From Paenibacillus dokdonensis (GTDB lineage: Bacteria; Bacillota; Bacilli; Paenibacillales; Paenibacillaceae), in assembly GCF_004916975.1 (NCBI RefSeq), contig NZ_STGQ01000002.1, forward strand, positions 761,609 through 819,108: a DNA stretch of 57,500 nt. The letters run 5' to 3'. Below the pieces are notes generated by a model, which saw only the letters and a program-made list of their open reading frames with translations, had not been told where the DNA came from and did not search any database. The stretch's first letter is position 1. Each line of letters begins with the position of its first letter. Both the position numbers and the translations under genes were made by a program. Below are positions 19,023 to 27,853 of this stretch, piece by piece.

Positions 19023-20771
19023 ATGGAGGAAAATCATTTGCAGGCTGAGGACCTACAACATAAAGTAATACCCATTCATATGGATGCCAATTTCTTTTTT
19101 GAACGTGCTGTCCGGTCACTGGACCGCCTTCATTACGATAAGGCATTGAAATATTTTCGCAAAGCTGTTGAATATGAACCGGAAAATCCGGTGAATCATT
19201 GCAATATGGCGGGTATATTATCAGAGATGGGCGATTATGAAGGTTCAAACGCCGTCCTTGCCGATATTTTGGAGCATGTCGATGCTACCATGACGGAATG
19301 CTATTTCTATATGGCTAATAATTATGCCAATATGGAGAATTTTGAAGAAGCCGAACAGGTGCTGATCAAGTACTTGGAAGAGGATCCCGCAGGCCAGTTT
19401 CTGGATGAGGCCGAAGAAATGATGGAGCTGTTCCAATATGAGCTGGAGCGTCCGGTCAAGCTGAACAGGATTCGCAGCCGCGAAGGCATGGTGGAACACG
19501 AAGATGCGCGGGCGCTGATGGAAGAGGGGAAGTTCTCACAGGCAGCCGAGCTGCTGGAAAAGATCGTGCAGGAGCATCCGGATTTCCTGGCAGCACGTAA
19601 TAATCTGGCGCTGGCTTACTATTATATGGGATTGTTCCACAAAGCCAAGACTACGATCGGTGAAGTGCTGGAGCTGGAACAAGGCAATATTCACGGTCTG
19701 TGTAATCTGGCGATATTTTACCAGCATGAAGGGGATACTAATTCTTTGAATCCTCTGCTGGAGCTGCTTGAAATCACGGTTCCCTTCCACCAGGAGCATG
19801 TATTTAAGCTGGCTACCACAATGGGCATTCTGGGTAGACATGAGTCAGCTTACGGACATTTCCGCAGGCTTCTGAAGGATGAGGAAGTGAACGGGGATCC
19901 AAGCATTTATCATTATACCGCCGTGGCTGCTTTCAACAGCGGGCGCTACAAAGAAGCGCAGCGGTACTGGCGTCAGGTAAAAAAAATGGATCCTGCATCG
20001 GATATTCCACGCTTTTATCTCACGCAGCTGGAGGAATTGGATTTATCAGGCGCGCAGCGACTTGAGCTGAGCTATCATTACCATCTGCCATTCGAGGAGC
20101 AGTTGAAACGTTGGGAGCAGGATGAAACCGAGCTTTGCGAGGAGATTAAGGTCAATCCGCTGATTCGCTCTTCGTTTTTCTGGGCGCTTCGTTATGGAGA
20201 CAAAGGAACTAAGCTGCAGGTTATTCGTGCGCTTGGCTGGATTGCCGACGAAGAGGTGAAGGAGACGCTTGAAGCTTTCCTGAAAGAGCCGGATGAGCCG
20301 GCCGAGCTGAAGGATGAAGCCCTGCGTGTTTTACAAGAGATGGGGGTAGGCGGCTCTGCCCAAGCCATTTTAGAGGTCAGCGCTTCTTCTGCTTCGATTA
20401 TCGCAGAAACGCAGGCGGCCTATGAGTATCATGGAGGCGACTCCTTTCAGGCAGTTGTAGATCAAGCGCTAAAGCATATGGGCGCGAAGGCGGACCGCGA
20501 GCAGAAGAACCATCTGCAGAATTTATGGGCCCAATTTCTGGGCAAGCTGCATCCCGACACACCGATGATCCGTCAGACAGAGGGATGGTCTGCGGCTTTG
20601 GAGTACCTAACAGCCAAGCAGCACGGCAGCTCTTTGACTTATCAGGAAGTGGCACAGCGCTACGGGGTTTCAGTATCAACGGTAAGCCGTTATGTGAAAC
20701 GTATCGACAGTGTATGTTCGCTCAAGGATGAAAAGGATGATATTTTCCGTCCTTTTACAGAAAACATATAA
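19023..20771 (+). CDS. yvcD: TPR-repeat protein with C-terminal helix-turn-helix
   Basis: A cytoplasmic 582-residue protein. Tetratricopeptide-like repeats cover most of the first 350 residues, for example FERAVRSLDRLHYDKALKYF at about 22-41 and ALMEEGKFSQAAELLEKIVQ near 165. A middle region resembling HEAT-type repeats follows (GDKGTKLQVIRALGWIADEE). The last 50 residues contain a clear HTH (LTYQEVAQRYGVSVSTVSRYVKRI). It lies upstream of trxB, as B. subtilis yvcD does, and the function is unknown. RBS AAGGGAGGTG is about ten bases before the ATG. No signal peptide is seen. DNA binding is a prediction from the HTH alone. Confidence 0.85.
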   Translation: MEENHLQAEDLQHKVIPIHMDANFFFERAVRSLDRLHYDKALKYFRKAVEYEPENPVNHCNMAGILSEMGDYEGSNAVLADILEHVDATMTECYFYMANNYANMENFEEAEQVLIKYLEEDPAGQFLDEAEEMMELFQYELERPVKLNRIRSREGMVEHEDARALMEEGKFSQAAELLEKIVQEHPDFLAARNNLALAYYYMGLFHKAKTTIGEVLELEQGNIHGLCNLAIFYQHEGDTNSLNPLLELLEITVPFHQEHVFKLATTMGILGRHESAYGHFRRLLKDEEVNGDPSIYHYTAVAAFNSGRYKEAQRYWRQVKKMDPASDIPRFYLTQLEELDLSGAQRLELSYHYHLPFEEQLKRWEQDETELCEEIKVNPLIRSSFFWALRYGDKGTKLQVIRALGWIADEEVKETLEAFLKEPDEPAELKDEALRVLQEMGVGGSAQAILEVSASSASIIAETQAAYEYHGGDSFQAVVDQALKHMGAKADREQKNHLQNLWAQFLGKLHPDTPMIRQTEGWSAALEYLTAKQHGSSLTYQEVAQRYGVSVSTVSRYVKRIDSVCSLKDEKDDIFRPFTENI

Positions 20772-20814
20772 TTTTATTAAAGACATGGATGATCTGCTTA
20801 AGGAGGCTAATGAT

Positions 20815-21762
20815 ATGTACAAATCAATCGTAATCGGAACGGGTCCTGCAGGGCTTACGGCAGCCATTTATCTGGCTCGGGCAAATATGCAGCCGCTTGT
20901 AATTGAAGGCATGCAGCCCGGCGGACAGCTGACCACGACCACGGATATTGAGAACTTTCCTGGCTTTCCCGATGGGATTATGGGTCCGGAGCTGATGGAT
21001 AATATGCGCAAGCAGGCTGAGCGCTTCGGCGCAGAGTTCAAAACCGGCTGGGTGGACAAGGTGGATTTCTCCAAACGCCCATTTAAGCTGACTGTGGAAG
21101 GTATGGGCGAGATTGAAGCTGAGTCTGTGATTATTTCGACCGGTGCTTCTGCGAAATATCTTGGAATTCCAGGGGAGCAGGAGAATATTGGACGCGGAGT
21201 CAGCACTTGTGCAACCTGTGACGGATTTTTCTTCCGCGGCAAGAAGATTGTTGTCATCGGCGGCGGCGACTCGGCTATGGAGGAAGCAAACTTCCTTACC
21301 CGTTTTGGTTCCAGCGTAACGCTGGTGCACCGCAGAGAAGAGCTGAGAGCTTCGAAAATTATGCAGGATCGTGCGCGTGGCAATGAAAAGATAATCTGGG
21401 CGCTGAACAGAGCTCCGCTAGAAGTGGTAGCTGGTGAGAACGGTGTGAAAGGTCTGAAGGTATTTAATAACGAAAGCAGACAGGAAGAACTGATCGAGGC
21501 AGACGGTGTCTTCGTAGCTATCGGGCATACGCCGAATACCAAATTCCTAGACAGCCAGATTACGACGGATGAGGTTGGTTACATTCTCGTGAAGCCGGGA
21601 ACGACGGAAACCAATATTCCGGGCGTGTTCGCTTGCGGGGACGTGCAGGATTTGCGTTACCGCCAAGCCATTTCCGCAGCCGGTACAGGCTGTATGGCTG
21701 CAATGGACTGTGAGAAGTTCCTGGAAGGCAGTATGGTGCATGACTGGAGCGAAACGCTGTAA
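20815..21762 (+). CDS. trxB: Thioredoxin-disulfide reductase
   Basis: A flavoprotein that reduces thioredoxin with NADPH. The FAD-binding GTGPAGLTAA near residue 8, redox-active CATC at residues 132-135 followed by DG, NADPH-binding GGGDSAMEE and the C-terminal FACGDVQDLRYRQAISAAGTG are all present. The frame opens upstream into yvcD, but ATG 20815 with AAGGAGG eight bases before it gives the usual 315 residues. It is followed by its own terminator. Confidence 0.97.
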   Translation: MYKSIVIGTGPAGLTAAIYLARANMQPLVIEGMQPGGQLTTTTDIENFPGFPDGIMGPELMDNMRKQAERFGAEFKTGWVDKVDFSKRPFKLTVEGMGEIEAESVIISTGASAKYLGIPGEQENIGRGVSTCATCDGFFFRGKKIVVIGGGDSAMEEANFLTRFGSSVTLVHRREELRASKIMQDRARGNEKIIWALNRAPLEVVAGENGVKGLKVFNNESRQEELIEADGVFVAIGHTPNTKFLDSQITTDEVGYILVKPGTTETNIPGVFACGDVQDLRYRQAISAAGTGCMAAMDCEKFLEGSMVHDWSETL

Positions 21763-21776
21763 GTACTGATTTAATA

Positions 21777-21828
21777 CAAAAGGGTGTCCCATTAGGCCAT
21801 TGTAGGGCTAAGGGGGCATCCTTTTTAG
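21777..21828 (+). terminator. Terminator after trxB
   Basis: A long imperfect stem, AAGGGTGTCCC against GGGGGCATCCTT with an inner TTAGGCC/GGGCTAA, ends in TTTTT. Confidence 0.8.
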
Positions 21829-22136
21829 TTGATGCTTTTTCCATAAAGTAACTGAGCGAGGGGACGGAATCATTTTGCAGCAGCAATCTTTCACCGTAGC
21901 TCTCCGAACATAGATAGATTCCATAAATAAAGAAAGAAGCTGTCGCCTGGTTGAAAACCAGGAGCAGCTTCTTCCCATCTCACCGAAGAATGAGGTGAGG
22001 AAAGAACTGGCCTTTGCAAGGAGGAAGGAGCGGAGGTTTGGGGATATCCGATCCTTTGAGAGCCAGTTTTCACCTTAGACCCTTCCAATCCAAAAACTGG
22101 CGAACAACAGAGCGGATAGCCCGAAACCGTAGCTCC
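21829..22136. other. Gene-free, hairpin-rich intergenic stretch
   Basis: No convincing gene. A 65-codon open frame on the minus strand (21891-22088) has unusual composition and no ribosome site. The stretch contains the minus-strand terminator at 21932-21976, a small CTCACC/GGTGAG hairpin, and a perfect GCCAGTTTT/AAAACTGGC inverted repeat (22062-22070 and 22093-22101). The 10-mer ACCGTAGCTC occurs at both ends (21893-21902 and 22126-22135). Confidence 0.55.
21932..21976 (-). terminator. Terminator of the YvfRSTU-like operon
   Basis: On the minus strand GAAGAAGCTGCTCCTGGTT, a short loop and AACCAGGCGACAGCTTCTTT form a long stem followed by a T-rich tail. It lies about 160 bases downstream of the response-regulator stop codon. 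Confidence 0.8.
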
Positions 22137-22739
22137 TTATAGCCAGCCGTTTTCTTCCGCCATGCTGATCGCCTCGATCCGGTTTTTGACCTCGAGCTTG
22201 TTCAGGATTTCAGAGATATAATTGCGGACAGTGCCGTGCGAGAGATGTAGGGAGCGTGCGATTTCATTAGCAGTTTTGCCAGCGGCAATCAGCTGTAGAA
22301 TCTCACATTCCCTCGGGGTGAGCGGGTTCTTTTGAGAGACGGAGTCAAAGATCAGCTCAGGTGATATGGCACGATGTCCCTGCATGACACGGCGGATCGA
22401 CTCGGCGAGCCGATCACTTGGCTCGTCCTTCAGCAAATAGCCGCTGACGCCTGCCTTAACGGCCCTCTCAAAGTATCCCGGACGTGCAAAGGTCGTCAGA
22501 ATGATGACGCGGCATGGTGATGATTCCGTTTTGAGCAGCTCAGCCACCTCTATGCCTGTTTGTACAGGCATCTCGATGTCCAGCAGACACACATCAGGCT
22601 TCATTTTCAAGATCAGGGAAAGCGCTTCCGCCCCGTCACCGGCCTGGCCTACCACCTGCAGATCATCCTCCAGGTCAAGAAGAGAGGCAAGGGCGCCGCG
22701 CAAAAGACGCTGGTCCTCGGCAATCACAATTTGGATCAT
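22137..22739 (-). CDS. NarL/LuxR-type response regulator (YvfU/DesR-like)
   Basis: A 200-residue response regulator. The receiver domain has acidic residues E8/D9 and phospho-acceptor Asp54 in CLLDIEMP. The C-terminal LuxR-type HTH is TPRECEILQLIAAGKTANEI and the following SHGTVRNYISEILNKLEVKN. It is the last gene of a four-gene minus-strand operon and overlaps the kinase gene by four bases. The length and gene order match YvfU of B. subtilis. A likely role is activation of the ABC exporter genes upstream in response to a membrane-active compound, by analogy with the Lnr and Yvf systems. Confidence 0.92.
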   Translation of the reverse strand: MIQIVIAEDQRLLRGALASLLDLEDDLQVVGQAGDGAEALSLILKMKPDVCLLDIEMPVQTGIEVAELLKTESSPCRVIILTTFARPGYFERAVKAGVSGYLLKDEPSDRLAESIRRVMQGHRAISPELIFDSVSQKNPLTPRECEILQLIAAGKTANEIARSLHLSHGTVRNYISEILNKLEVKNRIEAISMAEENGWL

Positions 22740-23878
22740 GCGGTTTCACACTCCTTGCCGGTTTCATTTTTTATGACGATTGGAATGCCGATTCGGACAA
22801 CCATACCGTCGGATGAAGAGAGCTCCACGGTACCGTCGATCAGGGACAGCCGCTCCTTCATGCCTGTTAAGCCATTACCAGCCTTCGGTTCTCCTTCAGA
22901 GCCGGAATTCCAGCCTATACCGTTATCGCTGATGGTGAGCCGGATTTCACCCGATGTTTGCTCGATAGCAATCGTACAAGCATCCGCCCGGCTGTGTTTC
23001 ACGATGTTGGTGACGGCTTCTTTCAAACACATGCTAAGAATGTTTTGCGTCAATCCTGAAATGCCTTCTACCCGAAAGTCACCTTCAGCCTTATGCTGTA
23101 TGCCTGCACTCTCCAGCATTCGTTCAGAAGCCCTGAGCTCCTCCATAACTGTCAATGTCCGCATCCCGGTCACAAGCTCCCGTACCTGCCGCAGGGCGGC
23201 TCTGGAGGTCTGTTCAATCTCCCGTGCCTCCATCAGCGCTTTCCCCGGGTCGCGGTCGATCAACCGTGTAACGAGCTGGCTTTTCAAGGTGATCAGTGAC
23301 AAAGTGTGTCCTAATGTGTCATGCAAGTCCCTCGAAATGCGCATCCGCTCCTCGCGCTTTATCAGCTCCTCAATCCGTTCATTCGCCTGCTTCAGATCGC
23401 GTTGGAGCTGCTGCTGCTTGAACATGGACCGCATCCCGAAGGGAGACATCATCATGACCACTAAAAAGGGTAGGACGATATACAGATCCTGCCTTACCAT
23501 ACGGGGGATATTGATAAAGATGGGCAGAATCAGCATGATATAAAAGACAGCCAGGGCAATGGAAAACCGCCGCTGTTCTTTGTAATAGGCAATAAAGCTG
23601 GCTGTGTAGAATCCGAGAAATACATTGAATGGGCTGTATGCGACACAGAGAATAAAGGCAAGGAGCATCTGAAGACCCAGCCAGTAGGTGAATGATTTTT
23701 TGGCGAAAAAAAGCTGACGGTAGGTTAACAGAAAGATGGCGATCATCAAATAGCCCACCGCCATCCGTAAACCCTGCTCCTGGCTGATATAGAAAATCGG
23801 CATGGATATATATATTAGCCAAACATAAGGGAAAACTCCCAGTTCACTTGGGAAAAATCTAAATCGTGAACGATTCAA
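22736..23878 (-). CDS. DesK-type sensor histidine kinase (YvfT-like)
   Basis: 380 residues. About six hydrophobic segments lie in the first 150 residues with hardly any extracellular loop, so sensing probably occurs in the membrane. A coiled linker leads to the HisKA_3 domain with His186 in SRDLHDTLGHTLSL, and a HATPase with NIVKHSRA and SDNGIGW. The partner is the response regulator that overlaps its end. It lies three bases downstream of the permease gene. Confidence 0.92.
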   Translation of the reverse strand: MNRSRFRFFPSELGVFPYVWLIYISMPIFYISQEQGLRMAVGYLMIAIFLLTYRQLFFAKKSFTYWLGLQMLLAFILCVAYSPFNVFLGFYTASFIAYYKEQRRFSIALAVFYIMLILPIFINIPRMVRQDLYIVLPFLVVMMMSPFGMRSMFKQQQLQRDLKQANERIEELIKREERMRISRDLHDTLGHTLSLITLKSQLVTRLIDRDPGKALMEAREIEQTSRAALRQVRELVTGMRTLTVMEELRASERMLESAGIQHKAEGDFRVEGISGLTQNILSMCLKEAVTNIVKHSRADACTIAIEQTSGEIRLTISDNGIGWNSGSEGEPKAGNGLTGMKERLSLIDGTVELSSSDGMVVRIGIPIVIKNETGKECETA

Positions 23879-23881
23879 GGA

Positions 23882-24619
23882 TTACACCGCTTCCTGTTTT
23901 TTTCGAATATACATGGATAGTACCATAAACAGGAATAAATATCCGGCCAAAATCAATATTGGTTTCAGATCAGGGGCATTCCCTGCGGCAATGGACCATA
24001 CACCGGCGCCATAATTGTAGGATGGAAGCCACTTGCCAATGGTTTGCAGCACGGAGGGAAAGCTGTCGATCGGCATCCACATGCCGCCAAGAACAGCCAT
24101 CAGCATGTATGCAATATTGCTCACACCGCTTGCAGTGTCCACTCTTTTCATGGTTCCGAACAGGGTGCCCAGAGCAAGAAACGGGATGGAGGCAACCAGA
24201 ATCCACAATCCGCTTCCAATCCATTGGCCGATGGACATGTGAACTCCGTTAATAAGGAATCCTGCAATAAAAATAACGATGACCGAAAAAGCATGCATGA
24301 CGGTTTGCCCAAACATCTTGGATATAAAATAGATACTCCCCGGCAGCGGGGTGATCCGCATATAGACGGCCCAACCAAGACTTTGCTCCTGAACCATGCG
24401 GATGCCGACGGTCATGATCGCCGATCCCATAACGCTGAAGGTGGTCATTGACATTAGATAATGTGCCTGCCACGCCTCCACGTTATCAATGCCGGTATTC
24501 ACGATTTTGGTGAAGATAAAATAAAATACTATAGGCATCAACAGGGACCAAAATACATAATAAGGATTACGGATAATCCGCAGCATTTCCACCCTGCACT
24601 GCATCAACAGCATTTTCAT
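23882..24619 (-). CDS. ABC-2 type permease (YvfS-like)
   Basis: A 245-residue integral membrane protein with about six segments, of the ABC-2 exporter family. An N-terminal cytoplasmic start (RIIRNPYYVFWSLLMPIVFYF) precedes the membrane core, and GGMWMPIDSFPSVLQTIGKWLPSYNY is typical of drug/antibiotic export permeases. One permease per operon suggests a homodimer. Its ATG shares one base with the stop codon of the ATPase gene (TAATG). Confidence 0.9.
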   Translation of the reverse strand: MKMLLMQCRVEMLRIIRNPYYVFWSLLMPIVFYFIFTKIVNTGIDNVEAWQAHYLMSMTTFSVMGSAIMTVGIRMVQEQSLGWAVYMRITPLPGSIYFISKMFGQTVMHAFSVIVIFIAGFLINGVHMSIGQWIGSGLWILVASIPFLALGTLFGTMKRVDTASGVSNIAYMLMAVLGGMWMPIDSFPSVLQTIGKWLPSYNYGAGVWSIAAGNAPDLKPILILAGYLFLFMVLSMYIRKKQEAV

Positions 24620-25554
24620 TATGATACCGCCTCCTTGTCGTGATCCGCGCTAACCATGATTTCAAATGCATCATCGAGCCGCCCCTGCCCGGTGCGGATA
24701 TCCCTCGCGGGTATATTGTATCTGAAGATTGCAGCCAGCACGGTATCCGTATTATCTGCCGTAACGACCCATCTTCCTTCCTGCTCCATGCAGTCGCGTA
24801 CACCGGGAACGGAGCGCATGCGATGAACCATCTCATCCGCAGCATAGGAATCTTCTCCGGTCATGTCTGCGATGAAAGACACGGAGCGGCTGGTCAGTTT
24901 CGAAACAATTTCGTCAGGCGTGCCGTCGGCAGCGATTTTTCCTTTATTAAAAAGAAGAATCCGATCCGCGGTATCCTCAGCCTCCTGCAAATAGTGAGTG
25001 GAGAAGAGAATGGTTTTGCCCCGATCGGCCAATTCATCAGCCTGTTGCCAAAACGCCTTGCGCGCAGGAGCATCGAGACCAACCGTTGGTTCATCGAAGA
25101 AAAGAAGATCCGGATTTCCCGCAAGAGCTAGTGCAAATCCGAGCCTGCGCTTCTGCCCTCCGGACAGCTTATCAGCGCGTTTATTCAGCTCCTCCGGCTT
25201 AAAGCCGGCCAGATGTACCATTTCGGACAGCTTTATGGGGCTCGGATAGTAACTCCGGATCAGGCTCATGACCTCATGCACCTTGAGTCCATCAATGACG
25301 CTGACCTCCTGCAGCATGGCGCCAATGCGTCTTTTGACCTGGGCATGCTTAGGGGATTGGCCGAATATTCTGACACTGCCAAGACTAGGCTCCCGTAGTC
25401 CCAGCATCATGGAGAGCACGGTTGTTTTACCTGCTCCATTGGGACCAAGAACTGCGGTGACCGAGCCGCTCGGGATAACGAATGAAACATCATCCACGGC
25501 CTTTTTACCTGAGAATATTTTAGATACATGCTGAAGCTCTGCTATATTTTCCAT
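24619..25554 (-). CDS. ABC exporter ATP-binding protein (YvfR-like)
   Basis: A 311-residue ATPase with Walker A GPNGAGKT, signature LSGGQKRR, Walker B DLLFFDEPTVGLD and H-loop STHYLQEAE, followed by a C-terminal region of the drug-export type. First gene of the minus-strand operon, with RBS GGAGG before the ATG. Together with the permease it should form an exporter or detoxification pump. The substrate is unknown, and linearmycin-like or other membrane-active agents would be a guess from related systems. Confidence 0.93.
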   Translation of the reverse strand: MENIAELQHVSKIFSGKKAVDDVSFVIPSGSVTAVLGPNGAGKTTVLSMMLGLREPSLGSVRIFGQSPKHAQVKRRIGAMLQEVSVIDGLKVHEVMSLIRSYYPSPIKLSEMVHLAGFKPEELNKRADKLSGGQKRRLGFALALAGNPDLLFFDEPTVGLDAPARKAFWQQADELADRGKTILFSTHYLQEAEDTADRILLFNKGKIAADGTPDEIVSKLTSRSVSFIADMTGEDSYAADEMVHRMRSVPGVRDCMEQEGRWVVTADNTDTVLAAIFRYNIPARDIRTGQGRLDDAFEIMVSADHDKEAVS

Positions 25555-25658
25555 AATAACCTCCGCCTGAGATAGGTTCTGTTACTGCTGAATACCTGAT
25601 ACTTCCATTCTAATCACAGGAAGCGGGTGCGGTTAGTGTACGCTGTCATGAAAAGCAT

Positions 25659-25672
25659 ATGACAATTGTCAT
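25659..25672. promoter_or_regulatory. Palindromic operator candidate for the exporter operon
   Basis: ATGACAATTGTCAT is a perfect 14-base palindrome. It is flanked asymmetrically by CATGAAA (25648-25654) and TTTCATG (25672-25678), which are also inverted copies. It lies about 105 bases upstream of the first exporter gene. Perfect dyads at this position are typical of sites for dimeric LuxR-type regulators. Binding by the neighbouring regulator is inference. Confidence 0.5.
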
Positions 25673-25782
25673 TTCATGTGAGGGGAAAATAGGGCGTGCG
25701 AACTGTTTCACGAAATTTCCACAAAGCCGTTTCAGCCCGCGGTACGGGCATTGAAGGCGGTTTGTGACGGTTCTCACATCTC

Positions 25783-25811
25783 TTGACCGATAGAATAGCT
25801 TCAATTATAGT
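25783..25811 (+). promoter_or_regulatory. Putative SigA promoter of glcK
   Basis: TTGACC (25783-25788), a 17-base spacer and TATAGT (25806-25811) lie about 50 bases before the glcK start. Confidence 0.7.
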
Positions 25812-25860
25812 TGGTACAGTAGGGGTAAACTATTATTGAAGAAAAAAGGTGGCTTGTAAC

Positions 25861-26811
25861 ATGTCTGAGCAAATCTACGTTGGTGTCGATTTAGGGGGAA
25901 CCTCGATCAAGGTCGGCATCTGCAATCAAGCAGGACAGCTTATTCAAACGTATGAAGGACCCACAGAAACGGAAAAAGGCGTTGATGTTGTCGTCAATAA
26001 TATCGAGAAATATGTTCGACATATTGTTGACCAGTCCCCATACAGCTGGGATCAGCTGGCCGGTGTGGGAGCGGGAGTTGCCGGCTTCACCAATGTCCGT
26101 GAGGGAATCATTATTTTCGCACCAAACGTAGGTTTCCGTGATGTGCCGATTCGCGCTATTCTGGAGGAAAAGATCGGCAAGCCTATTAAAATAGACAATG
26201 ATGCTAACGTTGCTGCTCTCGGTGAGGCTTGGAGCGGCGCGGGACGCGGAATCGACAACTGTGTGTGCTATACACTGGGTACGGGTGTAGGCGGCGGAAT
26301 CATTATGAACGGAAGAATTTATCAGGGCTTCTCTGGCCTTGCAGGAGAGCTGGGACATATCTCGGTGGTTCCTGATCTGGAAGCAATCCAATGCGGCTGC
26401 GGCAAAATGGGCTGTCTCGAGACAGTATCTTCGGCTACCGGGATTATTCGTATGGCGAAGGATGCTGTGGAGCGCGGTGACCGCACTTCTCTGGCGCTGG
26501 AGTCGAATATCGCAGCGAAGGAAGTATTCGATGCTGCAAAAGCGGGGGATGAGGTTGCTCAGCGCATCGTGAAGCGTGCAGCGTTCTATCTGGGCAAATC
26601 CATGGCAGCTGTAGCGGCTGCACTCAACCCGGAAGTGTTCATTATCGGCGGCGGTGTATCGAAAGCAGGAGATATCCTGTTTGACGAGGTGCGCGAAGTG
26701 TTCGCCAAACTGACACCAGAGCCACTGCAGAAGGGCGTTTCGATCCTGCCTGCACAGCTTGGAAACGATGCCGGTGTTGTCGGCGCTGCCGGACTCCTGC
26801 TTCGTTCCTAG
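25861..26811 (+). CDS. glcK: ROK-family glucokinase
   Basis: Phosphorylates glucose with ATP. Visible are the ATP-binding GVDLGGTSIKVG (residues 8-19), IDNDANVAALGEAW with the catalytic Asp, the TLGTGVGGG loop, and the zinc-binding CGCGKMGCLE signature of ROK proteins. A GTG at 25849 is in frame, but ATG 25861, eight bases behind AAAAAAGGTGG, gives the standard MSEQIYVGVDLGG start and 316 residues. It stands 128 bases upstream of rapZ; B. subtilis has glcK at another locus. Confidence 0.94.
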   Translation: MSEQIYVGVDLGGTSIKVGICNQAGQLIQTYEGPTETEKGVDVVVNNIEKYVRHIVDQSPYSWDQLAGVGAGVAGFTNVREGIIIFAPNVGFRDVPIRAILEEKIGKPIKIDNDANVAALGEAWSGAGRGIDNCVCYTLGTGVGGGIIMNGRIYQGFSGLAGELGHISVVPDLEAIQCGCGKMGCLETVSSATGIIRMAKDAVERGDRTSLALESNIAAKEVFDAAKAGDEVAQRIVKRAAFYLGKSMAAVAAALNPEVFIIGGGVSKAGDILFDEVREVFAKLTPEPLQKGVSILPAQLGNDAGVVGAAGLLLRS

Positions 26812-26939
26812 AACAGCTGTATCGGCTGTTTAAACGGAGAAACGGATGTACAGCGGGCGGCTTTGAATGAATAAGAATTTGAAGTATTTGCGGCCCGTTC
26901 TTTCGCTTTCTGAATACCAAACCAAGGGAGGGAAAGCTG

Positions 26940-27839
26940 ATGCAAGACGGTGACAATACTGCGTCGGCCATGGCCACCCTGATTATTATTACAGGCATGT
27001 CAGGGGCTGGAAAGACGCTAGCAGTACGAAGCCTGGAGGATCTCGGTTTTTTTTGTGTAGATAACCTGCCTCCGGTGCTGATTCCAAAATTCGCTGAACT
27101 GATTGAACAATCGAAGGGTAAAATCGCGAAGGTGGCGCTGGTAATCGATTTGCGCGGACGCGAATTTTTTACGGCCCTTTCGGAATCTTTGAATTATATC
27201 AAGGACCATTTTACGATACATTGTGAAATTCTGTTTCTGGAAGCTACCGACTCGGTTCTGGTGCAACGCTACAAGGAAAGCCGGCGTCGTCATCCGCTTG
27301 CTCCTGAGGGCATGCCGCTTGATGGCATCCGACTTGAGCGCAAAATGCTGGAGGAACTGAAAAGCTCCGCAACCGTTGTGCTGGATACCAGCAGCATGAA
27401 GCCGGGACAGCTGAAGGATAAGATCATCTCGAGGTTCTCCCAGCTGGAGAGCAACACGCTATCCATCAATATAACTTCGTTCGGCTTTAAATACGGTATT
27501 CCGATTGACGCCGACCTTGTATTTGATGTCCGCTTTCTGCCCAATCCCCATTATGTGGAGAATTTGCGGCCGCGGACCGGACAGGACAGCGAAGTATACG
27601 ACTATGTCATGAAGTGGCCTGAAACCCAATCATTCCTGACCAAACTGCTGGATATGCTGCATTTTCTCATCCCACAGTACCGTAAGGAAGGCAAGAGTCA
27701 AGTGATTATCGGCATTGGATGCACAGGCGGGAAACACCGCTCGGTAGCCATCGCTGAATATCTGGGCAAAATGCTGGGGGCCAGTGAAACAGAATCAGTT
27801 TCGGTCAGCCACCGGGATTCTGAACGTGATCGGCATTAA
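26940..27839 (+). CDS. rapZ: RNase adapter / nucleotide-binding protein RapZ (YvcJ)
   Basis: A 299-residue P-loop protein. In Enterobacteria RapZ guides RNase E to GlmZ and senses glucosamine-6-phosphate. In B. subtilis YvcJ hydrolyses nucleotides and affects competence. Walker A is GMSGAGKT (residues 19-26). The conserved C-terminal block contains FVDVRFLPNP-like VFDVRFLPNPHY and GIGCTGGKHRSVA. RBS GGGAGGG is nine bases before the ATG. The stop is adjacent to yvcK, as in Bacillus, where rapZ-yvcK-whiA-crh form one operon. Confidence 0.94.
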   Translation: MQDGDNTASAMATLIIITGMSGAGKTLAVRSLEDLGFFCVDNLPPVLIPKFAELIEQSKGKIAKVALVIDLRGREFFTALSESLNYIKDHFTIHCEILFLEATDSVLVQRYKESRRRHPLAPEGMPLDGIRLERKMLEELKSSATVVLDTSSMKPGQLKDKIISRFSQLESNTLSINITSFGFKYGIPIDADLVFDVRFLPNPHYVENLRPRTGQDSEVYDYVMKWPETQSFLTKLLDMLHFLIPQYRKEGKSQVIIGIGCTGGKHRSVAIAEYLGKMLGASETESVSVSHRDSERDRH

Positions 27840-27853
27840 TGAGAGTGGAAGTG

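Larger units (their letters stand above)
25555..25860. other. Divergent intergenic region (YvfR-like / glcK)
   Basis: A 306-base region without a gene, between the exporter operon (minus) and glcK (plus). The exporter side holds the 14-base palindrome annotated separately, and the glcK side holds a SigA promoter. Nothing coding is seen. Confidence 0.7.

Noticed and set aside
22560..23543. 327-codon plus-strand frame opposite the histidine kinase
   Set aside because: Shadow frame rich in Ser/Arg; the minus-strand kinase has all catalytic motifs.
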